A DNA stretch of 29,530 nucleotides from Chara braunii (Eukaryota; Streptophyta; Charophyceae; Charales; Characeae). The stretch is taken from the NCBI GenBank assembly GCA_003427395.1, contig BFEA01000021.1:2615551-2645080 (forward strand), written 5' to 3'. This document shows positions 1-12,731 of this stretch, piece after piece; the stretch's first letter is position 1; each line of letters begins with the position of its first letter. The notes beneath the pieces are model-generated. The model was not told where the DNA came from. It saw only the letters and a program-made list of their open reading frames with translations, and did not search any database. The position numbers were made by a program, and so were the translations under genes.

Positions 1-2092
1 ATCATTTTGACTGTACCAGGCCAGAAACGTACCTTGTATCGTTCATTTCCAGGGTCGTTATGGGATGGTAGGGTAGTGGAACAAGAAAAAAAAACATTCA
101 GCTTCACCGGCGTGATGAACGCCCCCTAGTTGTGCGCACTGACAGGGCTCAACCCAACTAACAAGGCCATAAATGAACGCACGCATTTGTCCATAGTTTT
201 ATCCAAGTTCGTGTTCTCCAAGCATGAACATGGCATCAATCGAGCCAGGCTCCGCGACTGCTACTATGTTCGTGCTAAGAAAGCACGAACACATTTCTTC
301 CTCATCGACTAATGACTTATGAGCACATAGCACTTATGGTAGCCATGACCATCAGACATTGTTAGATGACATCAGAAGGTTTGTACCTGGTAATCATGGC
401 AATGGGCACATACATGCCTTCTTACCGTAAACATAGTACAGATGACACCTAGTTGTAAATAGCAGCCTCACCTAATTTGTATCCTTAAAGGTTGCGGTAT
501 TCGCAGCGATAAGGCAGCAGTATAAAGTTGTAGTAGTATAGGGTTATTGTGTCCCAGTGGGCGACCACTAAAAAAGGGGTATAACAGGGGTGGAAGTTGT
601 GGGGGGACCATATCCATGCATTTTTATGGAGGACTGACAACTATTTTGTTGCACTACCAGTATGTTCATAATTCGAAGGACCAGTCCTACCTTGTGTCCG
701 AAAGCCCAGAAAGGGGCCTAAGGTCTTGCAGAGGGAGATTGTTTTTTTGTTAAGCCCCTTCTATTCTGGGAGGTGTCATTCCTATTGCTTATCCCCGACA
801 AACATGGTACAAAAACATTCTTAAGATATAGGGGAAACCATGCTCTCCAAACCCCGACTATCTGCAATCAAGAGAGTCATCATGGTACCTAGCCACGACG
901 AACCTGAACCTGTCAGGCCACTTCCTATTTTCCTTACCTTTTGTTAACCTTTTAGAGCCCCCCCTCGTTCCCCGCTCCCCCAACCCCTTATTCTTACCTT
1001 TCAAAGTGTTTTATTTCTCAGCCTTTTAACCTCCCCTCCTAAAACGCTCAATCTTGAACATCTGAGTGACCAATAGGTTTGGGCTGTGACGTTTACCTCA
1101 CGCCCTGTGCTATCTTCCGGTCGGAGTGATAAATTATGTGGAGTAGGCCCTGAAAGAACAACAAAATGGGGTGTGCCAATGATTTTTTAGGAAATTGAGT
1201 GTGGGAGTACGAACAGAACTGAAATCACCCATGTGGTTCCAGTTTTAGTGAGGAAGGGTCACAACCGCGTAGGAAAGCAATAGCGCGCACTTGTTTCAAA
1301 CGTCCGTTAATCCAAAAAGTATCTTTGAACCTCTAAGTGAGCTACTCGTCATTTTTTCGAGCGGAAAGACGGGGTACACACGTAGGATCTCGTTTAGTGT
1401 TTGTCCTCACCACGTGTCCAGTAATGGAACACCTTTTCCCAATAACGCTCAGTGTCGCGACAATCGCTGCACAAAGTGTTAGGTCAGTGAGGCGCCATCG
1501 TCGTCCACGAGATAACGATCAACTCGTTAAACGGCAATAGCAATGAGTACGGGGGAAAATGAGTATCGATAATTACAAAACCAGCGCATACAAATCTCGA
1601 GCGCTTCATTTCGGGAGGAAAACAGTAGCGCTCACCGATCTTGGCGATGACTTATCGTACGTCCCACTCACACATACGTGTTCTTTCCTCGTTGTACGGG
1701 AACGGGCGTGGTGGGGCAAGGGAAGTCGACGCCTAGTCGGATCGGGGCAATTGATCCACATGGCATAAGCGAGGTTGGTCGTGGATGTCAAATTGATCGG
1801 TTATTCAATCGGAAAAACAAATAGATACCACGATATAAATTATCTTCCACCCATCGTGCAAACCAATCCAAAACACAAGCCCATGCAATCCAATCAGTCG
1901 AGAGAACAACCATTCTTCAAGTTCATTTGCGCGAATAGTATAGCATGCATAAAAGTAATCACTTCAGATTCCGGCTTTGTTCCCGTCATCGAGGCAGCAA
2001 CTCAATCGATACACGTGTGTGAGAGATCACTCATACATTAACCATCGAATACCGAGGAGCAGAGAGAGAGTAAATAAGATCGCATGTTCCCA
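1..2092. other. No gene recognised
   Basis: Only short frames (under 90 codons) without domains, on both strands. No RNA gene or repeat structure noticed. Confidence 0.5.
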
Positions 2093-2164
2093 CTGATCTC
2101 TTTAGGTTCAACGATACTGATCCTCCCGTTGATCTCTTTATGTTCAATGATATTCATCCTCGCG
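2093..2164. repeat. Two tandem copies of a 36-bp unit
   Basis: CTGATCTCTTTAGGTTCAAC at 2093 and TTGATCTCTTTATGTTCAAT at 2129 start two 36-base units that agree at most positions. Confidence 0.7.
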
Positions 2165-3971
2165 AGATCCGATTGAATCCAATGAAACTAGCAGGTGAGG
2201 ACCTTGGGGGGCTGATAGGGCTGAGGGAGTGATCAATCATTCACGAAAAATGAGAGAGGGAGCGACAAGGAAGATGGGGTCGAGGGAAGTAATAGACAGA
2301 GTCGTAGTTTGATCGAAGAAGGGGACTAAAACAAATGAGGAATTATAGGCATATAAATAAATTTCAGAACGAGAACCGGCGATCCACTGTGAACTTATCT
2401 TCCAATATAAGAAGAGGAGGAACCGAAGATCAAAGGTGTGCAAGCTAGCTGCTCTCTGAGTATGACCCCATACCATATAACCACTTGTTCACATGCACTT
2501 TCCTTACCCTGGTATAGGCGATTTCGGCCACCACATACCAACCTCCACACCACAACGATGGTCAACCCTCCAACTCAACTTCTACATCGGCTTGCCTAGA
2601 TCCCTCAATCCGTCGCGGCCACCCGACTCAAAACCTTGCAAAAATCCAGTCAGCTCGTCAGGACTTTCCGACTCGCCATGCATACACATCATCTAGCCAA
2701 GACTTCCCGGAAGGTGGCAAATGGGTTGAGAGAGAGTTTTGCGGATGCACTTGCAGATTTATAGTTGCGAAGAGGGAGATAGAAGATGAGAGGGAATGGG
2801 ACAGGGGTAGAAAGGAGTGAGGATTCTCGGGTTAATCGCGCGTGGAAAGTCATACCGATCCCCTCGAGTATCTTTGCAGCCAATCATATTACAACGTGGG
2901 AGGAATATCCTCCTTACACGATGTCACTTGCTTGCTCGAGTAACCGGGGGGGGGGGGAATTGGTAGGGAGTTCCTGTACGAGGAGGAGAGCGGAAAGAAG
3001 AAAAGTGTTAAAAGTAGTGTAAGAGAGGACAAAGATTTAAAAGGGATGGAGTGGAAGTAAAGCGCGTGGGGAGAGGGGATGAAAAACGGTTACAAATGGA
3101 GAGAAGAAGGCGCTAAGGAGGGAGAGGTGAGGATGGCATGGGGACCACCACAGAAACAAAACGGCGCCAAAACAGTTATGTTCCGCCCATCCTAGTTCTA
3201 ATACTGATTCACGATTCAGAAACTCAAAAATGATATTCGCTCGTGAGATTAGACGTGGGAAAATCTACGCCTATTTCAAATCTTACTAAAAATAAACAAA
3301 GTTTTCAGTGGCGGATTTGAGAGCATTCATTTGCAAGAAATGACATGCTTCGAAAAACATGACCATAAGCCCCGAAATTCCCAACTACCATTCAAAATTC
3401 ATAGCGCACTCACTAAGGCGCGTGTAATTCCTAGGGAAATTTTTGGATCGCCGAATGAAAATCGCGAAAAAGTTCTTAGAATATAAATCTTGAAAAAGCA
3501 GGAGGGTCTCGTCGGCCATTGATTTCAAGCATATCGCAAATAGAAAGGAAGGGTACCCCTAAAGCTCATTAAAGATAGAAAAGTACAGATAACAAAACTC
3601 AGGGCTTCGGGAGTTATTTCGGGTACGAAAGTTGGAACGTCATATATGTGATGTTCAGGGGGTTCTTAAATTATGCTCTCCTGATGACATGCACCGTGAC
3701 GATGGTGAGAGAGACTAATTTACATGAGAAGGAGGAGGGAGAGAAGAGGAACCCAACTTATCAACAAGCAGACGAACAACGTAGTCCTCATCTTGAAACA
3801 ACGAAACATGTCAGAAAGAAAGAGGAGTTGACACCACCTTCAATTGCAATATCATCGTGAGGTTATTCTCCTCATGTTCCGTCGATAGTCTTCCATTATT
3901 GTAAAAAGGAAGATCGAGACCTTGTGTGTCTTCCAGATGGCATCATCAAGGTCTAGGTCCACTTCGTTGGT
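2165..3971. other. No gene recognised
   Basis: Short frames only. A purine-rich stretch (about 2930-3150) includes a run of ten G at 2947-2956. Nothing else supported. Confidence 0.5.
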
Positions 3972-6307
3972 CACTGTCGGCTTATTGATGCTCTGCTCAA
4001 TTGTAATTAACTAGGAGTGGAGCGGAAGGGGGTTGGCCGTCGAGGCCATTGCGATGGAAGCGGGGGAAAGTAATCAGAGGCTTCATCATTGAGATCAATG
4101 AAATTAACGATCCGGTGAACGTGGGGGAATCGATGATTGGGCTGAGGGAGAGAGGCGAGGTATTCCGCATAGAGGGTGAGAATCGTCCGAAGGATATTGT
4201 CGTGTAGGGACTCATAATCTTCCTCGACAGGGAAGGTCCCGGAGATGATGCAATACAACTCCATATGGTTGTATTGTCTCTATGCAACACTGAAGAGGAG
4301 AATATTGAGTGAAAAATATGGAGCAGTGTGAGAGAAGGCTTCGCATAACATGCGGACATAAAAGTGGCGATAAAAAAAAAGGCTGACAAAAATACGATAA
4401 TCGAGGGGAAACTCGACGTGGGGGAGTGGGGAGAAATAAATGTAATCAAGAGGGCAGCAGAAGACGGTACGTGGACAAATCGCTCGTGAGGGGAAGAGGA
4501 CGGGACCGAACTGCTGAGGGGGCGGCATAGGAGGGACATGGTAAGCGAGACCGCCAGTGGCGACATGAGGATTTTGTGCCATCATGGTGACTAGCTGCGT
4601 CTTCAGGCAGATTTAGATTCCGCTTGGAGTCTATTGGTATGGTTGGTCACGCACTAGAGGACGACGCTTCTTGATGTTGGATTTGGTATAACTCCTTGTG
4701 TTGCTCAGCTAGCGGCGCGTTTTCCTTCTCTGCTTATTTTTCGTCGTCGTCTTCTTCCTCGGACATGAATTTTGCTTCCTCCTTCTCTTATTCTTCTTGC
4801 TATTGCAGGCCTGAGAGCGCTACTGGTTCCGGATCGTCATCAGACAACACCTCCCCGTTATCACGATGTGCTGTCAAAAAATCTTCTATATCAGAGTTAT
4901 CGGGGGAGACTTCGCCCAAATCCAGAAAGTTCCACTCGGCTGGGTCATGCTGGGCCAGGAAATGCCCAATGTCCTTCGTGTAGCCTGTCCAGATCACCGT
5001 TGGTGTTTGCGTTCGTTCCACGATTACCGGCTTTGTCTGATTCGGATCGCTTGGATTAAAGGAAATGATGCTCGGAGGCAGATCGCCGACGGTCTAAACC
5101 GGAAAGACGAGAATCTCATTGGCAACGGTCGCTCTTCCTCGTGATGTTGTCTCACAAAAAAAAAGTTCCGTAAGAAGTCATGAGGTATACGACGACCACA
5201 CTTGCACCAACAACAGCGTGATCTTGACCGAATAGACCAATTCTAATTTTCATAGTAGCGTGCTCAATACGCTTTCACCGACAACATGCCGAAACTGGTC
5301 GCAACAAAGTCAGTCCAGTCGCAGGTGTACCGAGGACGGAAAGGAGGTATGGTTGTCAGACGGATCTCAAGAGAGAGTAGAGGATCGAACCAAAATGGCT
5401 AGAGAGTTGGAAGGTAAGTGGGAAAAAAAAAGGTAGAGAAGCGATTTATCGGCGAGGAGGATGAAAAGGACGAAGGGCTGGGAGCAGTGGGGCTGGAGGA
5501 TCCGAAGTACTGAATCGCAGAGAGAAGGTGTCGATACACTCTGTGTCCACCACTTGTTCACCTGGCCTGGACGATTGCTGCTGCCAATCAATCACCAACT
5601 CACGCCCCCACTCGTAGAGGCTTTCTCATACGTCGCTGCGTTGTTGGGTGTCGATACTGGAAAGATTGCCGTTGAATAGGACAATCCTTGTCACATCACT
5701 TTGCCTCGCCTGATAAAAAACACAAAAATGCTGATGGTTTCACCAGGATCATCGTCGAATCACGATCCGTTGAGATCATCACCTCTACTGATGCATACCT
5801 AGCTTGTCGGCTGAACAACTGCGCAAATCGCAATAGATCGGGGTCGAACCACGGATGAAACACTTGACAAAATTGCAAGGGCGGTCGAGGTTGGAGAAGT
5901 AGACCAGAGATTGTCGACTCGAGTGTGAAACTCATGGCAATGGCTGCGAGCAGGAAGTATCAGGAGAGAGAGGAAGGGCAAAATCTTTATCGGCTAGAGA
6001 GAGATGAGGAAGAAGAAAGATAGTCGGGAGAGGGAAGAGGACGAAGGTAGGAGATATGACGGACGATGGAAAAAAAACTATGACCAGTGTCCGTCTCAGA
6101 AGTAATGCGCACGGTGCTCACCTCGTTAGGGCCGTGTTCCACTACGAGAAGGCGGACAAAAAACTTGAGAGCGAGTTCCCAGTCGCGTGCACATTTACGT
6201 AGTTGTACGAGGTCCCCGAACTTTATACTTACGTTGAGGACCTGTTGGCGAGCGCATCGGTCCTGAGCAGGGTTGAACCCTCCGGCTGCCTCGAGATACG
6301 ACTGTCA
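3972..6307 (-). pseudogene. Decayed protein-coding locus, family not recognised
   Basis: Several minus-strand stretches have protein-like composition but shift frame and carry stops. Block a (about 6307-5987) contains LEAAGGFNPAQDRCARQ and KFFVRLLVVEHGPNEV; a donor-like CTCAAC|GTAAGTATA lies inside it. Block b (5935-5696) contains FHPWFDPDLLRFAQLF. Block c (about 5150-4647) contains VIWTGYTKDIGHFLAQHDP and an acidic Glu/Asp run, interrupted by TAG (5096), TAG (4802), TAA (4790), TAA (4736). Block d (4585-4007) contains ESLHDNILRTILTLYAEYLA and is broken by TAG at 4282. Every interrupting stop in blocks c and d is TAA or TAG, as expected from C-to-T change of Gln codons. I do not recognise the protein and do not know if a to d belong to one gene. 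Confidence 0.4.
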
Positions 6308-6816
6308 AGGCGGTTGATCACTACACCCTCTTCTGCACCCTGCGGAGAGTGGGTGTTATACAGCTTCATACGTGCGGTGACAGTCGTCTCTTGAGGCCAT
6401 GGAGGAAAGCTCCATCATCCAGGGCTTGGAGAGAGATCAAGGGGTTTGACTTTGACGACTGCCACGGACTCCAACGTCTAACAATAAAACTCCAAAAAAC
6501 AAAGGACAAAAGGGGATCCCCTTTTTCTCTCAAAGACATAACATGTTTAACCCTTACGCACGGTCGCGGTAGACCTCGCGAACGTTCAAAACATATGTAT
6601 GTATACATATAAAAGGGGTATAGAATATGAGACGATCACTTCTCACAATCACAGTGGGGTTCCTCTCAACCATATATATGTGTGTGATCGCAAATTGTCA
6701 AATCCAAAGTCCGAACAATAAACATACATGCAATCACATCAAAGGTTCAGTCAAAAGTTACGCACTACACTAAGTCTAAGACTACCTCTAAGTCAGTGTT
6801 AAAAAAAAGGTAGACC
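6308..6816. other. No gene recognised; TATA-like sequence
   Basis: Contains tatacatataaaagg (6601-6616), TATA-like and just left of the 120-bp tandem array. No start site or gene can be attached to it. Confidence 0.3.
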
Positions 6817-7500
6817 TTTGACAACATCTCCCCTATGCCGGGCGAATTGCCAGAATCGCCACCTGTCAAAATATAATCTAACTCCTTTAAACTTAAAAAA
6901 AAATTGGCAGTGCTTCCCGTAAGAAAAATGTATTTTTAAAATTTATACTACCTTCAATATGAAAATTGAAATAATCCATAGCTCTTGGAAAATCGAATTT
7001 TGTCTAACTCCTTGAATTAGTAAAAATTTGGGCAGCATCTCCCTAAGAGAGGTAGACTTCCCAGATTCATATTGACTCAGATATGAACTCAAGTTTTAAC
7101 TCAAATATAAAACTTGAGTTCTATCAAGACAAAATTTAACTAACCCCTTAGATTTGTAAAAAATTAACTATCCCCTTAGATTTGTAGAAATTTCGACAGC
7201 GCTTCCCATAGAAGAAGTAACTTTCCAAAATTTATACAAAGTTAAATACTGAATTTGAAAATAATCCCGACTTTTCCAAGTCAAATTTCGTCTAACTCCC
7301 TGAATTAGTAAAAATTTAAGCAGCATTTCCCTTTAAAAAGAAGGTTTTCAAAATTCTTACTAAGTCATATATAACCTTAGACAAAAAGTTGAACTTTGAA
7401 AGTCATATTTGACCAACTCCTTGATTTTGTAGAAATTTCGATGACGCTTCCCGTAAAGAAAGTAGTTTGCCAAAATTTAGACAAAGCCAAGTATAATAAA
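6817..7500. repeat. Tandem array of about 120-bp AT-rich units
   Basis: The block AACTCCTTGAATT...GTAGAAATTTCG.CAGCGCTTCCC recurs at about 6901, 7023, 7190, 7312 and 7432, with a more diverged copy near 6817. Spacings are about 122, 167, 122 and 120 bases; the 167 interval contains an extra partial copy of TAACTATCCCCTTAGATTTG. Copies are strongly diverged. Similar GGCAGC..CTCCC-bearing tandem repeats occur, as I recall, in non-coding ends of plant Ty3-type elements; that link is tentative. Confidence 0.7.
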
Positions 7501-9487
7501 TGATCCCAGAAAATGCGAGAATTGTCCTAAGTAAAAAAAAAAGTTAACTTATAAAATGTGAAAATTAAATCAACTCTTATAGCTCAAACACGTGGCGAGC
7601 AACTAAAGCAACTGCCTGTCAAACTAAAACTCGGACTAAGTTGAAATCTCATTCAGCCACATGCAAGGTCAAACCACAATGATAGTTATTCTCACCAGCC
7701 CCAAGGTCAAACCTTGTCAAACAATAGTTCATAGTCTTTCAATGATTTGTCCCTTATACCCAACTCACATAGGGCGTAAAGCTAAACCATCAAAACTTAT
7801 GGAAACATGTCTAGCTCAGCCATTGGATATACACAAACACAAGGCACCACAACTTTTTTCTTCGTTGGGCATGTGATTAGATTGTCAAACTTAGTCGCCT
7901 TGAACTATTTTGAACTATCCAAGCTGTATATAACTTTCTGCACCTTAGTCTTTTAAGGCAGCATATGATCGAACCGTTCAACTTAGAAACAAGGTTCAAC
8001 TCCCTGTGGGAATAGCAGTTGCGTGCGGTACAGGAGGAGCAGGGAGAGCAACTTGCGTTTGAGCATGAGGGGCAGGTAGTAAAGGGTACGAAGGAGAAGG
8101 ATGGACACGTGTCATTTTTGAGCTCGCACTCATCAACTCCCGCAAGACTTGTTCTAATCAATCCATTTGTGAAATATGAGTCTGTATTAACTGGTTCATC
8201 CATTCTGATTGTCGAAAAGTAGCCACATGAATCATATGAGTTTAGATGCAGGTTGGTGATGGCAACTTGCGTTGTGGACTGCGGTAGGACTACGTTTACC
8301 GAGGCTGTTTTGGAAGGGGGAGGAAAGGGGGAAGGGGAGGCTATAAGAGAGGAAGAACGAGGGACATGACTCGGTGATGGTGGCACTAGATTGCCTGAGA
8401 AGGTACTCACGCAAGGACCTAAACCTTCAGAAGACAATTCAATTAAATTCGAGATCGTGGGAACTGGGGAAATAACTCCACGGTGGTACCATACCAAGGA
8501 GAATTCAGAGATCCCGTAGTAAGAATTGTCTTGTGCGGACCCTTAAGGGGATCAGCCTGTCCGTATGGGTTTTTGAGGTCGTGGCGATGATAAAATCACC
8601 CAATCGATCTGAGCCAAGATCCCTGCCTTTTGAGGAAAAATGTAATTGGGGCCGAAAAGAAAAGAACCTCGGTAGTAGGAAGAAGATGGGAATAATCGAA
8701 CGAAGCTAACCTAACCCTAAGATACCCATTTTCTCACCGAAAAACCCTTTCAGCTTAATTCCGTTCAAACGAGTCTCGGTCCATTTTCTTCTGAATTTCT
8801 GCTATGTCTAAGTCACTTTTTTTGCAGAAAGGGTAGGGGCAGTCGACCTGACTTTAAGTTTGAGAGCTTCCTCTCTATAGGAGGAATTATGGGGCGGAGG
8901 CTTGTTGTTTTAGGAACCGTCCCTATTATCAACCTGGAGTGGACCATTTACGGGGGAGTACTTTGCCGGTTCAATGGACACGACCCGACTTTTGAGATCC
9001 GAGTTTTTGGCTCAGGCGAGGAGAATGCGTATTCCATACCACTTCCCAAAGGTGGGACGTGCGACCGATTAGGAGTCAGTGTTGGTTTCCTCGCACTCTT
9101 ATATTGGAAAGGAATGAATTAGCCGACCTTGTATTGGGTGGCCGTACCTAGGAGCCACCTTCGGTCCGAAAGGTTGACGCCACAAGATGCTTAACCTGTT
9201 ATAACACTAGTCTTCTTCCGAATGCAAGTGGGCATGTCCATCGCAGAGGATTGTGCCATAAGCAGCATAAGGCCGCTACAAAGGTTCCAAAGGAGGTAAG
9301 CTTTGAGATTGTTAGCTAATGGTGGCAGCAAAGTTGGACAGACGAGGAGTTGTATTAAAAAAAAAAAAAAAAATTGTTTATTTAAACTTAGCAACTCATG
9401 AAGGTCACTCATGTTTTTTTTTCCAGATGTCTACGGTACTTGCGATCATCGCGTCGTTTTCAAACGTATGTTCGCTCTTCCAATCAA
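7501..9487. other. No gene recognised
   Basis: Includes a 206-codon minus-strand frame (8497-7877) of Ser/Pro/Thr/Cys-rich, domain-free sequence, a polypurine stretch at 8307-8340, and a run of 16-17 A near 9357-9373. Confidence 0.4.
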
Positions 9488-10548
9488 CTATGTAATATGA
9501 ATGATGTGACACAAAGTCATTAGTAAACAAATGTGTATACTCCAAACAATTGTCAGACCTAGATAGTGAAACAATAGTTCAACCTTTGCGAAGGTAGCAT
9601 CTTCATCGGCGTTGTGGTTTCCCTTCCTAACACGAAATATGATTTCGCCCTTCGTCACTTCAGACCACAAATCTTCCGAGAGTTTGAGTCTGAGTTTCCA
9701 ACCCTTTAACAAATGTAATGCCATCATCCACTTTCTCTCGTGACTGTACGACTCGGACATATCCGGTGTGCCACAAGATGTGATGCCCTCACTTCGTTCT
9801 CGATGTCTTTCCCCACACTACAGATAAAGTACGACATGGTGGAGTCCTGCGCAAGGTCAACTGGAATACCATCGCCTGACATCGGCTTCAGGCAGACAGC
9901 CGGGACAGCCAAGTCATCCTCGTCGGCGTCTTCGTGCACATCGTGACCCTTATTTCCTCCCGACATTTGACCGGTGGACCTCTGCCTTCCATGATGCCTG
10001 TAGTGATTGCCGTGCACCACAGTGTTCATAAGAGTTTGGAGGGGCGTTGGTGAATCCTTGGGAATGCATCAGCGAAACTTTCCACGTCATGCATGTCAGC
10101 TACAGGACCGCTCACTCCTCCGAAGTTTGGGCGACCTCTTCAGGGTTTCCGTTCTGCATGCGACGACCCAAAATGCTATGTATCTCATCACCACCATGCC
10201 CACCCTCTCGTAAACGTATCATCCGCGAGTCGATTTCAAGGTCCAAGCTCTCTATCTCTTCATCAATGTCAATTGGATTCCATGCATCATTTCTACATGC
10301 TATGTCACAGTAGTTTTTGTATGACGGTAGTTTTTGTATGCCAGTGTGTCGCAATGTCTCACAAATTTGAGATTTTCGCATCGCGGCACGAACAACGTAA
10401 ATGCCCCCACGTGCACTTTGTGAGAACCACCATACGCTTCCTGAGCCATCGCTGCGCGACATATGTAGTCATGCTCGGATGCGGTTTTGGGTTCACCTTG
10501 GTAGGGACGACCATACCATGCTTGATTGCACGGTGAGTCTGGCAACAA
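9488..10548 (-). pseudogene. Second decayed coding stretch, unknown family
   Basis: Minus-strand frames 10548-10300 and 10462-10112 look like one protein split by a frameshift. Their frames are reconciled exactly if one unit of a 17-bp tandem duplication (10310-10326, 10327-10343) is removed, giving about 140 codons. The C-terminal part holds charged, helix-like sequence (IDEEIESLDLEIDSRMIRLR). Two further minus frames (10029-9724 and 9760-9488) continue the protein-like composition in other frames. No domain is recognised. Opposite-strand frames here are Cys/His-rich and unnatural. Confidence 0.33.
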
Positions 10549-11070
10549 TCTTTTTTATGGTATGGCTGCTGAAGCATTTCACCAGATATATACCTACATT
10601 TGTGCTTTTGACGAGTGCTGGTGGGGACTGGGGAGACTTGCTTGCAATATGTGGTCAGGGGATCAAAACCAATCAGGTTTCTCTGTGGGCATACTCACAA
10701 GTAAATACTTTCTTTAACTGCTCTCTGGACTCGATTACAATCACATACATCCAGTATTGCCCATGAAAGCGACCAGGTGTGCCCAAGAAAATCCCAGTGT
10801 GAATATGACCTGAGTGTACCCTAAAATAACGGACTAACTTGAAAAAATGTGTCGATATGTCAGGATTGTTGTCGCAAAGTTGGATGACAAAGTGATTGCT
10901 TTCAACTTATCATCACGACGTGTGTATGCTCTCGTTTGTTAACAACTTTTAACCCTCAATGATCTTCCAAACAGGATTTGAACTCATGATCTGTAAATTA
11001 CATATTCTAGGGGTGCGTACGACTCATAACCGACACCGACTCAATTTCTCAATCACGTGGTCCCTGTGCT
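10549..11070. other. tRNA-like antisense motifs, otherwise nothing recognised
   Basis: On the minus strand, GGTAGAGCAC (near 11066-11075) resembles an A-box and GAGTTCAAATCC (near 10974-10985) a B-box, about 80 bases apart. This suggests a remnant tRNA-derived SINE lying against the foldback element; spacing is too long for a tRNA. Confidence 0.3.
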
Positions 11071-11181
11071 CTACCGTCTTCATTCAAATACGACACCCAG
11101 TCCCTGTAGGTGTATTTGAGGCAACTTTATGTATAGATACTGCGATAGATACTGGGCGTTGTATTCTGGCGAAGACTGTAG
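11071..11181. repeat. Diverged copy of the foldback element
   Basis: Arms 11071-11101 and 11151-11181 match as inverted repeats at about 23 of 31 positions; most differences are transitions. The outer ends CTACCGTCTTC and GAAGACTGTAG are the same as in the element at 27528-27640, and about 28 of 35 bases of the left arms agree between the two loci. Loop of 49 bases. Confidence 0.7.
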
Positions 11182-11459
11182 TAGGAAGTGGTGCAATGGG
11201 AGGCCCATCGGCTCGCCATCCACAAACAGATGAGATAGACTCAATCGTGTTTCTTGTCCCATTCGGACGAAAAGCGAAGGAGTGAGAAGGGGGCGGGGAG
11301 GGTGGGGTTGAAAAGGAAGTTGGGGCGTGTGTGTGTGTGTCGGGGGGGGGGGGTGGAAAAGGAAGTTGGGGAAGAAATGGAAAGGGAACTGGCCTAGCCA
11401 TCTCGCGACAGGTTGATATCAGGCTCCAGAGAAAAAGATTCTGTCCAGATGGGTAGGTC

Positions 11460-11460
<1 letters not shown>

Positions 11461-11544
<84 letters not shown>
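11461..11544. repeat. (TC)42 microsatellite
   Basis: 84 bases of uninterrupted TC. Open frames across it on either strand (Leu-Ser or Arg-Glu repeats) are artefacts. Confidence 0.99.
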
Positions 11545-11547
<3 letters not shown>

Positions 11548-11865
11548 CTGAAATCCAAAAGGCGCAAAGACATTGTGCAGAGCATGGAGGATGCCTCATC
11601 CTTGTGGAGCTGAATGTGCAGGATGGATCCGGGAAATCCCGGAAAACAGGTTGTTCGGATCGAGCCGGGAAATCCAGTGTCCTGTTTCCAGACTTGTCCA
11701 ATTTACTTGTCCGCTGCTGCCATGAACTTAACAGTTAAGAATATGAACAGATCTGTCAGTTGCATGCCAAGCACTACTATATGGTGTCAGTTAGATAACG
11801 CACAGCATAGTGGTTGCACGCGTCGTACATATCAATTCTTCGGAATAAGGATGCACAGGAAAAAA

Positions 11866-11950
11866 AGGGAAAAAGAAAAGACAAAACAAGAGGATGCAGT
11901 ATTAAACATCACTGTGCCATCCTTACGAGCCAAAAAAACACGGGAAGTGA
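11866..11950 (+). repeat. Dispersed repeat, copy 1 (A-rich cassette)
   Basis: A-rich GAAAAAGAAAAG tract, then AGGATGCAGTATTAAACATC, then TTACGAGCCAAAAAAACACGG. The same order recurs about 900 bases later. Confidence 0.6.
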
Positions 11951-12221
11951 GAGATACCAACTTCACCTAGAAGCTTCAGTCACACTGAGATGAGACGGAA
12001 GAAATCAAACTGCAGAAGCATAGTAGGTGTCAATATATGGATCTACAGGAGCATGGTCCCATTAGCAGTCGGATAGGAGTGTGGCCGATCCAGTGTGACA
12101 CTGAGTAGCAGCGGCCTGACAGGTTCATTACGAATTTCTGGGCTGAGGAAACAGGAGAAAGGCAAAAAAAAGAAAAGAAACAGAGACCTCCCACCGGAAA
12201 TCATGGCAGAGTGCTTCCCAG

Positions 12222-12247
12222 CCATCAGATCACAAATGATCTGATGG
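12222..12247. repeat. Perfect 11-bp hairpin with CAAA loop
   Basis: CCATCAGATCA and TGATCTGATGG are exact reverse complements around a CAAA loop. Confidence 0.75.
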
Positions 12248-12422
12248 TGGTGGTTGCAGCAACAGTGAATAAACTTCAACAAACTGCCACATTTTCTGGA
12301 ATAAACTCCACTTCTGTCAGCAGTGATCATGACACCCTCCATATACTCCATGATTGAAGGAGGGCTCCGCCCAATGAGATAATTGCACTACAGCAGGCAA
12401 AATACTGAAAATCTTCTATCCA

Positions 12423-12472
12423 GTGGGCCTATGGCCGACCCCACCCTCTTTTGGGGTTGGCCATACCCCCAC
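12423..12472. repeat. Stable hairpin of about 50 bases
   Basis: TATGGCCGACCCC (12430-12442) pairs with GGGGTTGGCCATA (12453-12465) over 13 pairs, one of them G-U. GTGGG (12423-12427) pairs with CCCAC (12468-12472) beyond a small internal loop. The loop is ACCCTCTTTT. Confidence 0.7.
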
Positions 12473-12731
12473 CGGATGAAAAAGATTTTGGCGGGAAGCT
12501 TTCTTTGCACAGGCATGCCCAGTGTTAAGGAGAGGAGGAGGGGAACAAAGATCTTCTTACTTCTTTGGGCAATACATGTAAAATACTGACCGTGGGATCA
12601 CGAGTACTGCACGGCAGGATTTGGTTCATTCAACTGCCACACAAACTCTTTTCTATCCTATCCCGTTGCTAGTGGGACCATGCTCCAGGCAAGTTAGGGG
12701 AAAATAGAGAACAAGAGCTCTTTGTTTCCTA

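Noticed and set aside
7877-8497. 206-codon minus-strand frame
   Set aside because: Ser/Pro/Thr/Cys-rich, no domain, and a charged plus-strand frame overlaps it; could be chance.
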